From: Bradyrhizobium sp. Ghvi
GTDB taxonomy: Bacteria; Pseudomonadota; Alphaproteobacteria; Rhizobiales; Xanthobacteraceae
Direction: 5' to 3'
NCBI RefSeq assembly: GCF_900115265.1
Contig: NZ_FOVU01000001.1
Span: forward strand, 469,001 to 533,000
DNA: 64,000 nucleotides
This document shows, piece after piece, positions 18,006 to 27,315 of this stretch. The number at the start of each line of letters is the position of its first letter. Position 1 is the first letter of the stretch. The notes below the pieces were generated by a model. That model was given only the letters and a program-made list of their open reading frames with translations, ran no database searches and had not been told where the DNA came from. Position numbers and translations under genes: made by a program.

Positions 18006-19036
18006 TGTCCCCTGAATTCCGAAACCGCACGGTCGCGATCACGGGGGCGTCCGCCGGCGTCGGGCGGGCCGCGGCCCACCGCTATGCACGGGCAGGCGGC
18101 AGGATCGGGCTGATCGCACGCGACAAGGACGCGCTCGATGCCGTGAAGGACGAGGTCGAGCGGTTGGGCGGCAGTGCTTTCGTGGCGGCCGCGGACGTCG
18201 CCAATGCCGATCAGGTTTTTGCCGCTGCGGATGCCATTGCCGAACATTTCGGATCGATCGACGTCTGGATCAATGACGCGATGGTCACCGTGTTTTCGCC
18301 GGTCTGGGATCTGACGCCTGAGGAATTCCGCCGCGTGACCGACGTGACCTATCTTGGCGTGGTTCACGGCACGATGGCGGCTTTGCGCCATATGCGCCCG
18401 CGCAATTCCGGCACGATCATTCAAGTCGGCTCGGCTCTGGCATTTCGCGGTATTCCATTGCAGGCCGCTTATTGCGGTGCGAAGCACGCTATCCGCGGCT
18501 TCACGAATTCGTTGCGCACCGAGCTCATCCATGCCGGCTCCCGGATCAAGGTCACGATCGTCGAACTGCCGGCCGTCAACACACCACAATTCGACTGGGC
18601 ACGCACGCACAGGACGCACCAACCTCGTCCGGTGCCCCCTGTGGTTCAGCCAGAGGTGATTGCCGACACGCTGTATCGCGCCGCCTGGCGGCCTGCGCGG
18701 GAATACTGGATCGGCGCGAGCACACTGGCGGTCGTGCTCGGCAACATGCTGGCTCCGGGCCTGTTCGATCACTATCTTGCACGCACGACATTCGACGCCC
18801 AGGAGACCGGCACGCCTGTCACGCCGTACCGGAAGGACAATCTTCTGGAACCGGTCAGCGACCTGCACCGAACCCGTGGCAGCTTCGGAAGCGAATCCGG
18901 CAATAGCGCGATCGTGGCCCGCGGCGCCATCGCGCGCGTGGCACCGGTCATTGCGTTCGGAGCCGCGCTTCTGATGCTTGGTCGGCTGGCCCGGCCTCAT
19001 TCACGCGGAAGACTGCGCGTACGGAACTATTACTAG
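18005..19036 (+). CDS. Short-chain dehydrogenase/reductase with C-terminal hydrophobic tail
   Basis: 343 residues from the ATG at 18005, which overlaps the PPC stop (TGATG); a GTG one codon earlier is possible. A classical SDR core fills the first 240 residues: TGASAGVGRAA binds NAD(P), the serine is in VGSALAF, and the catalytic pair is YCGAK. The NNAG motif is altered to NDAM. After the core there is an extension with a hydrophobic segment near residues 310-330 (APVIAFGAALLMLGRL), which could anchor it to the membrane. This long form of SDR is common in alphaproteobacterial stress loci. Substrate unknown. Confidence 0.85.
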   Translation: MSPEFRNRTVAITGASAGVGRAAAHRYARAGGRIGLIARDKDALDAVKDEVERLGGSAFVAAADVANADQVFAAADAIAEHFGSIDVWINDAMVTVFSPVWDLTPEEFRRVTDVTYLGVVHGTMAALRHMRPRNSGTIIQVGSALAFRGIPLQAAYCGAKHAIRGFTNSLRTELIHAGSRIKVTIVELPAVNTPQFDWARTHRTHQPRPVPPVVQPEVIADTLYRAAWRPAREYWIGASTLAVVLGNMLAPGLFDHYLARTTFDAQETGTPVTPYRKDNLLEPVSDLHRTRGSFGSESGNSAIVARGAIARVAPVIAFGAALLMLGRLARPHSRGRLRVRNYY

Positions 19037-19045
19037 CCTCCACCG

Positions 19046-19552
19046 TCACGAATTCATCCAGTTTGCGACTTCCACGAAGCCGCCGAGTGTCGCGCCGTAG
19101 ACGATCTGGGCAAACAGCGTGCTCAAGGGCGTGTGATAGCCGTAGTTCATGGCGAGAAATCCGGGCGGCTCGAGCTGTCGGATCGCGCTTGCGGAATGGT
19201 ATTCCGAGGCCATCCTTGGATGTACGAAGGGCAGCAGAGGCAGCGCGCAGGTCAGGAGAAACAGGCCATGCACGAGACCTGCGAGCGCACCGAACCACCA
19301 AGTGTAAATCCGGACGCTCGAAAACAGCATGAAATAGACGAACGCAAACAGCCATCCGCCCAATGTATAAACGATAAAACCAATGACCACCGCGCGCCCG
19401 CGTTGATCTGTAACGAACGTGCCAATCAGGAAGGGCAAGCTCAGTCGGGAAAATCCAAGCCCACGGCTGGCTTCCAGAATGGATGTCATCGCCAAGGTTG
19501 CGACCAGCGCCCAGAGCGGCAGATACCAGGAAAACCCGTCCGACGCGCTCAC
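19046..19552 (-). CDS. Four-helix membrane protein of unknown function
   Basis: 168 residues with about four hydrophobic segments (residues 10-25, 52-80, 85-105, 140-160) and no recognised motif. Its ATG overlaps the stop of the GH15 gene by 4 bases, so it is the third gene of the hydroxyacid oxidase-GH15 operon. It converges on the SDR gene, with 9 bp between the stops. Nothing in the sequence indicates a catalytic role. Confidence 0.7.
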   Translation of the reverse strand: MSASDGFSWYLPLWALVATLAMTSILEASRGLGFSRLSLPFLIGTFVTDQRGRAVVIGFIVYTLGGWLFAFVYFMLFSSVRIYTWWFGALAGLVHGLFLLTCALPLLPFVHPRMASEYHSASAIRQLEPPGFLAMNYGYHTPLSTLFAQIVYGATLGGFVEVANWMNS

Positions 19553-21381
19553 TGCGCAATTCTCCGACGCGCCCGCTCGATGGCAAGGGCGGAATGGATC
19601 AGTCCGACATGAGTGAACGCCTGGGGATAGTTGCCGAGCGCTCTGCCGGATTGAGGCTCTATCTCTTCGCCAAACAGGCCCACATCGTTGGCGAACGCGC
19701 AGAGATGATCGAAGCGCTGGATTGCTTCCTGAACGAGATCGCGTTCGGCAAGATGCACGACGGCAAAGAAGCTGACGATGCCGAACGCACCTTCCCTGCC
19801 CTTCAGACCATCATGCCCGGGCAGATACCGGTAAAGCAGCCCATCACAACCGAGCACCTGCTCGATCCGATGGTAGGTTGCGATCATCTGCGGATCCGAT
19901 GCGACCTTGTACCCGAAGCGGACCAGCAGCAGCAGCGCCGCATCCATCTCGTGTCCACTGAGTTCGGCGGTGTAGCTTCCGAGGTCCGCATTGAAGCCGT
20001 CGCTTTCAATGCAGTCGGCGATGTCCGCACGAGTCTGCCGAAACGGCGTCTCTCGCGCCCCGAGATCGATGATCCCTCGCTCATGCAGGGACAGCAACCT
20101 GTCCAACGCGACCCAGCACATCACCTTCGAGAACGTGTAGGAGCGGCGAGCCCCGGGGATCTCCCAGATGCCGTTATCCGGCTCTCGCCATTGCTTGCAG
20201 ACCACATCGCCAAAATTGGCGAGCATCTTCGCTTCCAAAGGGCCGAGTTTCCGTCCCGACGCAGCAAAGATCTGTGCGGCGGCAATCACCTGTCCATGCA
20301 CATCGAGCTGGCGCTGCATGATCGCGCCATTGCCGATGCGAACCGGCACGCTGTTCATGTAACCGGCGAGCCAGCCGGCGATCCGTTCGCCCACACTCGT
20401 ACGCCCATAGAGGTCGTAGAGGATCCTGAGATTCGGTCGTGTCAGGCGCGTGGCGTGCAGCAACCAGCCGAGATAACTCGAGGCCTCCTCATGGAAGCCC
20501 AGATCGACCAGCGAACTCATGGTCAGCCCCGCGTCGCGCAGCCAGCAGTATCGGTAATCCCAGTTACGCGCGCCGCCGATCGTCTCCGGAAGCGAAGTGG
20601 TCGGCGCTGAGACGATCGCGCCGGAGAGACAGAAGGTCATCAGCTTGAGCGTGATCGCGCTCCGCAACACCATATCACGTTCGCGTCCCATAAAATTGCA
20701 AAGTCCACTCCAACTGCGCCACCACGCAATCGTGCGGCCGCAGCGAGCATCTGCATCCGCACCGATCGGGGCGATCGTGCCGACGTCGCGTTCGACATAG
20801 GAGAGGCTGAAATGTTGCCGCTCGCCGCCAGTCATGCACGTCGTTGCCTTCAGCGTTGGCCCGTCGTCGACCAATTCGAGGTTGCAGTTGAGCAGGAGCA
20901 GCTCGGTCGCGCCGCCGCAGCGCCATACCGCATCGGTCAATCTGCGGATCGGCGCTCGCATGCGCCCGTAATGGAGTCGGGGCGCGAACTCGATTTCCAG
21001 TTCGACACAACCGGAGATACCTTCGACAATTCGCAGGACCTCGCGCATCGGCAGGAGAGAGCCGACGCTATCCGAGACGGGGCAGAGATCCGTCAGGCGC
21101 ACGGTGCCGCTGGCAGTCTTGAACGTCGTTTCGAGGACGGCCGTTTCGGGCACGTATTGGCGTTCGACGGTGAAAGATGCCCGGGGCCTGATCGAGAAAT
21201 GGCCGGCATCTGGATCAAGCAGGCGCGCAAATGCACTGGGGCTGGAGAAATTCGGCAGGCACAGCCAGTCGAGCGACCCTTCCCGCGAGATCAAGGCCGC
21301 CGTCCTGCAGTCGCCGATAATGGCATAGTCCTTGATTTCCGGCTGATGAAGTTCTCCAGCACGCGACGTCTGCCGGTTCAA
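19549..21381 (-). CDS. Glycoside hydrolase family 15 protein (glucoamylase/trehalase-like)
   Basis: 610 residues from a TTG at 21381 (AGG box upstream); the only earlier Met, at 21516, would overlap the previous gene by 53 bp and add a basic, family-unlike leader. The N-terminal beta-sandwich begins IKDYAIIGDCRTAALISREGS, typical of GH15. The (alpha/alpha)6 barrel carries RNWDYRYCWLRDA near residue 275 and GLFGEEIEPQSG near 575, which hold the usual acid/base glutamates. Family members cleave glucosyl linkages of starch-like glucans, isomaltose or trehalose in the cytoplasm. The actual sugar is not predictable here. Length is normal for bacterial GH15. Confidence 0.85.
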   Translation of the reverse strand: MNRQTSRAGELHQPEIKDYAIIGDCRTAALISREGSLDWLCLPNFSSPSAFARLLDPDAGHFSIRPRASFTVERQYVPETAVLETTFKTASGTVRLTDLCPVSDSVGSLLPMREVLRIVEGISGCVELEIEFAPRLHYGRMRAPIRRLTDAVWRCGGATELLLLNCNLELVDDGPTLKATTCMTGGERQHFSLSYVERDVGTIAPIGADADARCGRTIAWWRSWSGLCNFMGRERDMVLRSAITLKLMTFCLSGAIVSAPTTSLPETIGGARNWDYRYCWLRDAGLTMSSLVDLGFHEEASSYLGWLLHATRLTRPNLRILYDLYGRTSVGERIAGWLAGYMNSVPVRIGNGAIMQRQLDVHGQVIAAAQIFAASGRKLGPLEAKMLANFGDVVCKQWREPDNGIWEIPGARRSYTFSKVMCWVALDRLLSLHERGIIDLGARETPFRQTRADIADCIESDGFNADLGSYTAELSGHEMDAALLLLVRFGYKVASDPQMIATYHRIEQVLGCDGLLYRYLPGHDGLKGREGAFGIVSFFAVVHLAERDLVQEAIQRFDHLCAFANDVGLFGEEIEPQSGRALGNYPQAFTHVGLIHSALAIERARRRIAQ

Positions 21382-21463
21382 TATCGGCCTCCGTGCTTCG
21401 CATCGTTTGGGGTCGCGCCAGCGCGGCTGCCAATCTGACGCCGCTGGCCCTGCTTTGGTTCCT

Positions 21464-22825
21464 CTAGGCCACCCGCCCCGTCTGCGCGAGCAGGTGCGGA
21501 CCGAGATCGTCCACATGACTTACACCCAACAGACCCATCGCATTGCGCGCTTCAGCCTGGAGGATCTCGAGAGCGCGGACAGCGCCTGCGGCTCCGGCGG
21601 CGCAAAGGCCGTACAGAGGGGCGCGTCCCACCCACACTGCATCGGCGCCGAGCGCGCAGGCCTTGAGCAGGTCGGTTCCCCGCCGCACGCCGCCGGAGAT
21701 GTAGAGCGCGGTTTTCTCGCCGACGATCTTGCGCGCGAACGGCAGGAGATCGAGCGGCGAAATCGTCCAGTCCAGCTGGCGACCGCCATGGCTGCTCAGC
21801 ACGATGCCATCGACGCCGCTGTCGACGGCGCGCCGTACGTCGTCGGGACAGAGAATGCCCTTGAGAATGAATGGCTTCTTCCAGCGCTCTCTGATCTTTG
21901 CGACCGTGTCCCAGCTCAGCGAGGCCGGTTGATGGGCACGTACCCAGTTCGAGGCTGCGAAAAAGCTGCGCTGGTCCTTCGGCACGAAGTCAATGATGTT
22001 CGCGAAGCTCGGCAGACCATGCGATAGAGGATTTTCGACAAACCAGAGCGGATGGGTCAGGCTTTCGAGCGCTGCCGATGCCGAGAGTCGACCCTTTCCG
22101 ATCTGATTGCGACGCTGCCATTCGCGATCACCAAAGATCTGGGCGTTGGTGGTCAGAACAAGTGCCTCGCACCCCACGCGGTCCGCGCGTCGGAGCAGTT
22201 CCTGCCAGATTTCGTCACCTCCAAACACATAGAGCTGCCACCAATGGCGAACGCCAGGCGCAGCGCGGGCCACCTCTTCCATCGTATCGTTCGACATCGT
22301 ACTTTGGACGAATGGAACATCTGCGTGCAGCGCGGCTTGGGCCAGCAGGCGGTCGCCATGGACGTGAAGGATGCCATTGAGGCCCGTCGGGGAAATCACC
22401 AGCGGCATGGCGGCAGGTCGGCCGAGAATATTGGTCGCCAGCGAGCGGTGAGATACATCGACCAGGGTCCGTGGCATGAAACGCCAATTGGCGAAGGCGC
22501 GCCGCTCGCGAAGCATGGCCGCTTCATCCTCCGCTCCGCCCTCGAGATATTCGAGCGCAAATCGCGGCAGCCGCTTGTGGCTCATCGCCCGCAGGTCGGA
22601 AATTGCGATCGCGCGCTGCGGGTTGAAGCCGGTGTAGTATCGCCGCGCGGGCGTGTCATTGAGCTGCGCCAACTGCGTATGGCGATTGGGCTCAAACCCG
22701 CTTGAACGCGATCTCCGCACCAAGGAAGCGCCGGCAACGGCGCCGGCTAAGCCTGCGAGGGCGCAAGCCAGCAGATGGACGCTGTCATGGTTCACAGCGC
22801 GGCGGTAGAATATCCTGTCTTGCAT
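21464..22825 (-). CDS. FMN-dependent alpha-hydroxyacid oxidase/dehydrogenase with N-terminal membrane anchor
   Basis: 453 residues from the ATG at 22825 (GAGG five bases upstream); the longest frame adds 64 poor-quality residues. After a hydrophobic helix (HLLACALAGLAGAVAGASLV, about residues 15-36) and an 80-residue linker comes the FMN TIM barrel: ISDLRAMSHKRLPRFALEYLEGGA, SPTGLNGILH, the catalytic histidine in LSSHGGRQLDW, and the phosphate loop ISGGVRRGTD with GADAVWVGR. The family oxidises L-lactate, glycolate or mandelate; membrane forms give electrons to the quinone pool. It is the first gene of an operon with GH15 and a membrane protein. Confidence 0.85.
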   Translation of the reverse strand: MQDRIFYRRAVNHDSVHLLACALAGLAGAVAGASLVRRSRSSGFEPNRHTQLAQLNDTPARRYYTGFNPQRAIAISDLRAMSHKRLPRFALEYLEGGAEDEAAMLRERRAFANWRFMPRTLVDVSHRSLATNILGRPAAMPLVISPTGLNGILHVHGDRLLAQAALHADVPFVQSTMSNDTMEEVARAAPGVRHWWQLYVFGGDEIWQELLRRADRVGCEALVLTTNAQIFGDREWQRRNQIGKGRLSASAALESLTHPLWFVENPLSHGLPSFANIIDFVPKDQRSFFAASNWVRAHQPASLSWDTVAKIRERWKKPFILKGILCPDDVRRAVDSGVDGIVLSSHGGRQLDWTISPLDLLPFARKIVGEKTALYISGGVRRGTDLLKACALGADAVWVGRAPLYGLCAAGAAGAVRALEILQAEARNAMGLLGVSHVDDLGPHLLAQTGRVA

Positions 22826-23473
22826 CGCAGCCTCGCTGACCCTGGCCTGTCGATGAGCGTCTTCGTCAGGCGTGGTCGCAGCTTCCACTCGGGACAATTG
22901 CCCGCAAATTGCTTTGGTTCCTGTTTGGATGACTCGTCCATGGGATGAGCTTGCAAGCATCAAGGCCGCCCTCGCCAGCGCCTGCATGGCGTTGTGCCAA
23001 AGGGTGGAAACGTTCATTCAGCGAGAACTCATCACGAAGAAACTTAGATTCGCGCTACTCGCCACGACAATCCGCGAAGATCAGGCACTCGGGATGTATG
23101 CTCGCGTGATCGGTCGTCAGATGGCGCACGAGCAGTTCGAACCAAGCGCAGGCGCTGCGATAAAATGAAACACAACTCGCACAGGGCGCCGTAGGGTTCA
23201 TTCATCCGGGCCCAACATCGACAAAGGTTCACCTGGCTGCCGCGGAGCTATCAGAGCCCCGGTGACCATCACGACATCGGCCCGAAGCTCCTGCCGCTAG
23301 TTGCCCGCGTTTTGTCAACGCGCTCGCTCCGACCTGCGGCTATCCTGAGATCCGCCAATCAATTCCGAGGCCGTCGAAAATGCCGGCCGAAATTCGCGGC
23401 CGACTACGTTTAGTTGCGGGCCGGGTTGAACCTATCAGCTAAGCTATTGATGTCGTTAAGGCTGATATCGGAC
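22826..23473. other. Intergenic stretch without a convincing gene
   Basis: About 650 bp between the hydroxyacid oxidase start and the tRNA terminator. Short frames exist on both strands (for example a 98-residue frame at 22872-23168 on the plus strand), but none has a good ribosome binding site, recognisable motif or coupled neighbour. It should contain the promoter of the minus-strand oxidase operon; no EcfG-type match was found there. Confidence 0.5.
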
Positions 23474-23510
23474 AAAAAAAACCCCAGCAGTCCATTGGGA
23501 TTGCTGGGGT
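23474..23510 (-). terminator. Intrinsic terminator of the initiator tRNA gene
   Basis: A perfect 9-bp stem (ACCCCAGCA at 23481-23489 with TGCTGGGGT at 23502-23510) and a 12-base loop is followed on the minus strand by a run of seven T (23480-23474). It lies 14 bp past the 3' end of the tRNA. A run of T on the plus side as well (23512-23517) means it could stop transcription from either direction. Confidence 0.9.
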
Positions 23511-23524
23511 GTTTTTTACCAATT

Positions 23525-23601
<77 letters not shown>

Positions 23602-23939
23602 TTAAACCGTTGCGCGCCTTCGAGAAAATGCCGGGGACGGTGGATTGAGGGCCGACGCTCTTCGCGTGGCTTGCTTCTCCCGTCCCGAAGGCTTCCCTGG
23701 AAGGCAACCCCGGGCCAAGGCCCGTCGGGTGCGGGGCGTATGTATCAAGGCGGGCTGGCTTTGGAAAGGGCTGCGGAGACGTTTTTTTCGACTTTATGAC
23801 AGGCAATGGGCGCAGATTCCGGCCGGCTTGCCCGGCACTTGCCAGAAGTTCCACAAACCGCCAGCTTGCGGCAACAAAACAGCGGCGAAACGTCTGACGG
23901 GGGAGGAACCGCCTTGAACACCATTCTGGATCACCCCTC
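23602..23939. other. Intergenic region between initiator tRNA and aldehyde dehydrogenase
   Basis: 338 bp that must contain the promoter of the tRNA (minus strand) and probably that of the aldehyde dehydrogenase (plus strand). No palindrome, sigma-factor consensus or plausible small gene was identified by eye. The frames that cross it are shadows without ribosome binding sites. Confidence 0.5.
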
Positions 23940-25358
23940 GTGAGCGCGCCGCTGGCCGCACTCACCGACAGTTTCCAGGCGATGGTCGCGCGCTCGCGGG
24001 CGGAGCCGGCGCCTGATTGCGCCGCGAGGCTCGATCGGCTGGCGCGGCTGCGCGCGGTGGTCGCCGACAACGAGGAGCGCTTCCGGCGGGCGATCTCGGC
24101 CGATTTCGGCCACCGCGCGGCGGTCGAGACCACCATCGCCGAGGCCATGATGGTGTTCTCCGAGATCCGGCACGCCGCAAAACACCTGAAGAGCTGGATG
24201 GCGCCGCAGCGCGTGGCGACGGCGCTGCAATTCCTCCCCGCGCGCAACCGGCTGATGCCGCAGCCGCTCGGCGTCGTCGGCATCATCGCGCCCTGGAATT
24301 ATCCGCTGCAGCTGACGCTCGCGCCCGCGATCGGCGCCATCGCCGCCGGCAACCGGGTCATCATCAAACCGAGCGAGCTCGTGCCGCACTTTTCCGCGCT
24401 GCTCGAGCAGACAGTCGCCGAGAAGTTCGATGCCACGGAGCTGCTCGTCACGGGCATCGAGGACGAGGTCGCAAGGGGATTTGCGCACCTGCCGTTCGAT
24501 CACCTCGTCTTCACGGGCTCGACCCGGGTCGGGCGGCTGGTCGCTGAAGCGGCAGGACGCAATCTGACCCCCGTCACGCTCGAGCTGGGCGGCAAGTCGC
24601 CGGCGGTCATCGACGCCTCAGCCGACCTCGACGAGGCGGCTGAGCGCATCGCCTACGGCAAGCTGCTCAATGCCGGGCAGACCTGCATTGCGCCTGACTA
24701 TGTGCTGGTGCCGGAGCCTTCGCTGCAGAGCTTTGCCGAAAAGGTTCGCGCGCAGATGCGGCGCATGTTCGGCATCGATCCCGCCAACAAGGACTACACC
24801 TCGATTATCTCCGACCGGCACTATGCCCGGCTCGAAGGGCTGGTCGCTGACGCAGCGCAACGTGGCGCCAAGATCTTGCAACCGGCCAAGGCTGACGATC
24901 CCAACTGGAAGGCGCATCGCAAATTCCCGCCGACGCTGATCGTGGGCGCGACCGAAGCCATGGCCGCGATGCAGGAGGAGATCTTCGGCCCCGTTCTGCC
25001 GGTGCTCCCCTATCGCCAACGCGCCGATGCGATCGCCTTCATCGTCAGGCGCGACCGGCCGCTGGCGCTGTACTGGTTCGGCACGGACAGCAACGCGCGC
25101 GACGATGTGCTGACGCGCACGGTCAGCGGCGGCGTCACCATCAACGACTGCCTGTTTCACTTCGCGCAAATCAACCAGCCGATGGGCGGCGTCGGCGCCT
25201 CCGGCACCGGCGCCTATCACGGCGAATGGGGTTTTCGCACGTTCAGCAAGCTGAAGCCGGTATTTTACCGCTCCAAATTCAATCGCCTCGCCGATCTCTA
25301 TCCGCCCTATGGCGGCAAGATCGCGCGGCTGGAGAAGATGATGCGGTTCATGTCGTAG
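23940..25358 (+). CDS. Coniferyl-aldehyde dehydrogenase-like NAD(P) aldehyde dehydrogenase
   Basis: 472 residues from a GTG at 23940. Typical ALDH fold: the cofactor region GVVGIIAPWNYPLQLTLAPAIGAI near 115, FTGSTRVGR near 190, the catalytic glutamate in TLELGGKSPAV near 215, and the catalytic cysteine in NAGQTCIAPDYVL near 250. The lack of a long N-terminal arm and the C-terminal block NDCLFHFAQINQPMGGVGASG resemble coniferyl aldehyde dehydrogenases (CalB), which oxidise aromatic aldehydes from lignin to acids. A GMC oxidoreductase follows after 128 bp containing a palindromic repeat, so an alcohol-to-aldehyde-to-acid pair is plausible. Confidence 0.85.
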   Translation: MSAPLAALTDSFQAMVARSRAEPAPDCAARLDRLARLRAVVADNEERFRRAISADFGHRAAVETTIAEAMMVFSEIRHAAKHLKSWMAPQRVATALQFLPARNRLMPQPLGVVGIIAPWNYPLQLTLAPAIGAIAAGNRVIIKPSELVPHFSALLEQTVAEKFDATELLVTGIEDEVARGFAHLPFDHLVFTGSTRVGRLVAEAAGRNLTPVTLELGGKSPAVIDASADLDEAAERIAYGKLLNAGQTCIAPDYVLVPEPSLQSFAEKVRAQMRRMFGIDPANKDYTSIISDRHYARLEGLVADAAQRGAKILQPAKADDPNWKAHRKFPPTLIVGATEAMAAMQEEIFGPVLPVLPYRQRADAIAFIVRRDRPLALYWFGTDSNARDDVLTRTVSGGVTINDCLFHFAQINQPMGGVGASGTGAYHGEWGFRTFSKLKPVFYRSKFNRLADLYPPYGGKIARLEKMMRFMS

Positions 25359-25365
25359 GGAACGT

Positions 25366-25466
25366 CGTTCCGGGGCGCGCGTAGCGCGAGCCCGGAATCC
25401 ATTTGTCCGCATTAATGGTGCTGAGATGGATTCCGGGCTCGCGATTCGTCGCGCCCCGGAATGACG
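25366..25466. repeat. Palindromic intergenic repeat, CATTCCGGGGC family
   Basis: An imperfect long inverted repeat: the left arm starts CGTTCCGGGGCGCG and runs to GAGCCCGGAATCCAT; the right arm ATGGATTCCGGGCTCGCG runs to CGCCCCGGAATGACG. The same family recurs at 27099-27140, 29480-29521, 31439-31540 and 48634-48762. It ends 20 bp before the GTG start of the next gene. Confidence 0.8.
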
Positions 25467-25486
25467 AGAAGCAGGGGGAAACATCA

Positions 25487-27079
25487 GTGGCCGATACATT
25501 CGATTTCATCGTCGTGGGCGCGGGCTCCGGCGGTTGCGCGGTGGCGGGGCGGCTGTCGGAGGATGCGGCAACATCCGTGGCGCTGCTCGATGCCGGCGGC
25601 ACGAACGACACCTGGCGGATCACGACGCCATTCGGGCTCGCGCTGCCCTACAGCGCGGCGAACTGGGCCTTCAATACCGTTCCGCAAAAGGGATTGAACG
25701 GACGTATCGGTTATCAACCGCGCGGCAAGGGCCTCGGCGGCTCCTCGGCGATCAACGCCATGGTCTACATCCGCGGCCACAAATGGGACTATGACCACTG
25801 GGCCTCGCTCGGCAATCAAGGCTGGTCGTATGCGGACGTGCTGCCTTATTTCAAGCGGTCGGAGAACAACGCCGACTTCGACGGCGACTATCACGGCAAG
25901 GGCGGCCCGCTGCACGTCAACCGCCTGCGGTCGGACAATCCGATCCATGATATCTTCCATCAGGCCGCGCGCGAGGCGCAGTTCCGCATCCGCAACGACT
26001 TCAATGGCGAAGATCACGAAGGGCTCGGCAGCTATCAGGTGACGCAGCACAAGGGCGAGCGCTGGAGCGCGGCGCGCGCCTATCTGCAGCCGCACATGGG
26101 CAAACGCGCGAACTTGCGTGTCGAGACCGGGGCGCATGCCACCAGGATCCTGTTCGAGGGCGGACGTGCGGTCGGCGTCGAATATGTGCAGGGCAAGCAG
26201 ACGAAACAGCTGCGCGCGCGGCGCGAGGTGATCCTGGCTTCTGGCGCCTTCCAGTCACCACAGCTCTTGTTGCTGTCGGGTATCGGCGATCGTGAGGCGC
26301 TTGGCGCGCACGGCATCGGCGTCGTGCATCATCTACCGGGCGTCGGGAAAAATCTGCAGGACCATCCGGATTTCGTGTTCGTCTACGCTTCCGACTATCC
26401 GCACTTCGTTCACTCATCGCTTGGCCGGCGGCCGTCGCTGCTCCGCGCGATCCAGCGCTATCGCCGCGAGCGACGCGGCCTGATGACCACCAATTTCGCC
26501 GAGTGCGGCGGCTTCCTGAAGACCCGGCCAGATCTCGACGTGCCAGATATCCAGCTGCACTTCGTCATCGCCATGCTCGACGACCACGGCCGCAAGAAGC
26601 ACAGGGAGGCAGGCTTCTCGTGCCATGTCTGCCTGCTCAGGCCCAAGAGCCGCGGCAGCGTGTGGCTCGGAAGCGCCAATCCGCTCGCCGCGCCGATGAT
26701 CGATCCCAACTTCCTCGGCGAGGACGACGATCTCGAATCGATGGTTGCGGGCTTCAAGACCACGCGACGGTTGATGGAAACGCCTGCGCTGCGCGCCTTG
26801 CAGAAGAAGGACATGTTCACGGCCGATGTGCGAACGGACGACGACATCCGCGCCATCCTGCGCAATCGCGTCGACACCGTCTATCATCCCGTCGGCACCT
26901 GCAAGATGGGCACGGACGCCATGGCGGTGGTGGATCCGAAGCTGAAGGTGCACGGCGTGGATGGCCTTCGCGTCGTCGACGCCTCGATCATGCCGACGCT
27001 GATCGGCGGCAACACCAACGCGCCTGCGATCATGATCGGGGAGAAGGCGGCGGATATGATCAAGGTGGAGATGCGGTAG
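25487..27079 (+). CDS. GMC-family FAD-dependent alcohol/choline dehydrogenase
   Basis: 530 residues from a GTG at 25487, preceded by a G-rich ribosome binding site; the longer frame would begin inside the palindromic repeat. The FAD-binding motif DFIVVGAGSGGCAVAGRL is at the very N-terminus, followed by the GMC signature 1 (GLGGSSAINAMVYIRGH, near 80), signature 2 (ASGAFQSPQLLLLSGIG, near 255), and the C-terminal active-site region YHPVGTCKMG near 470 and IGGNTNAPAIMIGEKAADM. Such enzymes oxidise choline, aliphatic or aromatic alcohols with a quinone or cytochrome as acceptor. Placement after the aldehyde dehydrogenase suggests a shared catabolic route. Confidence 0.88.
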   Translation: MADTFDFIVVGAGSGGCAVAGRLSEDAATSVALLDAGGTNDTWRITTPFGLALPYSAANWAFNTVPQKGLNGRIGYQPRGKGLGGSSAINAMVYIRGHKWDYDHWASLGNQGWSYADVLPYFKRSENNADFDGDYHGKGGPLHVNRLRSDNPIHDIFHQAAREAQFRIRNDFNGEDHEGLGSYQVTQHKGERWSAARAYLQPHMGKRANLRVETGAHATRILFEGGRAVGVEYVQGKQTKQLRARREVILASGAFQSPQLLLLSGIGDREALGAHGIGVVHHLPGVGKNLQDHPDFVFVYASDYPHFVHSSLGRRPSLLRAIQRYRRERRGLMTTNFAECGGFLKTRPDLDVPDIQLHFVIAMLDDHGRKKHREAGFSCHVCLLRPKSRGSVWLGSANPLAAPMIDPNFLGEDDDLESMVAGFKTTRRLMETPALRALQKKDMFTADVRTDDDIRAILRNRVDTVYHPVGTCKMGTDAMAVVDPKLKVHGVDGLRVVDASIMPTLIGGNTNAPAIMIGEKAADMIKVEMR

Positions 27080-27098
27080 TGTGTCGCGTTGTTCTCCG

Positions 27099-27140
27099 CT
27101 GTCGTCCCGGACGAGCGTCAGCGCACATCCGGGATGACAG
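27099..27140. repeat. Short palindromic repeat, CATTCCGGGGC family
   Basis: CTGTCGTCCCGGA at 27099 pairs with TCCGGGATGACAG ending at 27140, apart from one mismatch. It lies 19 bp after the GMC gene stop and could act as a 3' hairpin of that transcript. Confidence 0.65.
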
Positions 27141-27315
27141 CCCATTCGATGCTGAGGATGCGCCCGCCCCCGGAGATAGTTTCTTTACTGACGTCGAATA
27201 GTCATGAACGAATGCAATCCTAGGCTGCAGGAGCCAAAATAGAGACGATTTTAGCGATCTGAAACCGGAACGATCGGCTCGTCGTTCATACGTTCCATTT
27301 GGCAGGGTTTCGCTC

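Noticed and set aside
22872..23168. 98-residue frame in the gap before the tRNA, with a vaguely protein-like C-terminal half
   Set aside because: No ribosome binding site, no recognised family and no coupled neighbour; conservation data would be needed to keep it.
27267..27294. GGAAC followed by CGTT upstream of the CvpA-like gene
   Set aside because: The spacing is 19 bases, outside the 16-17 used by EcfG promoters.
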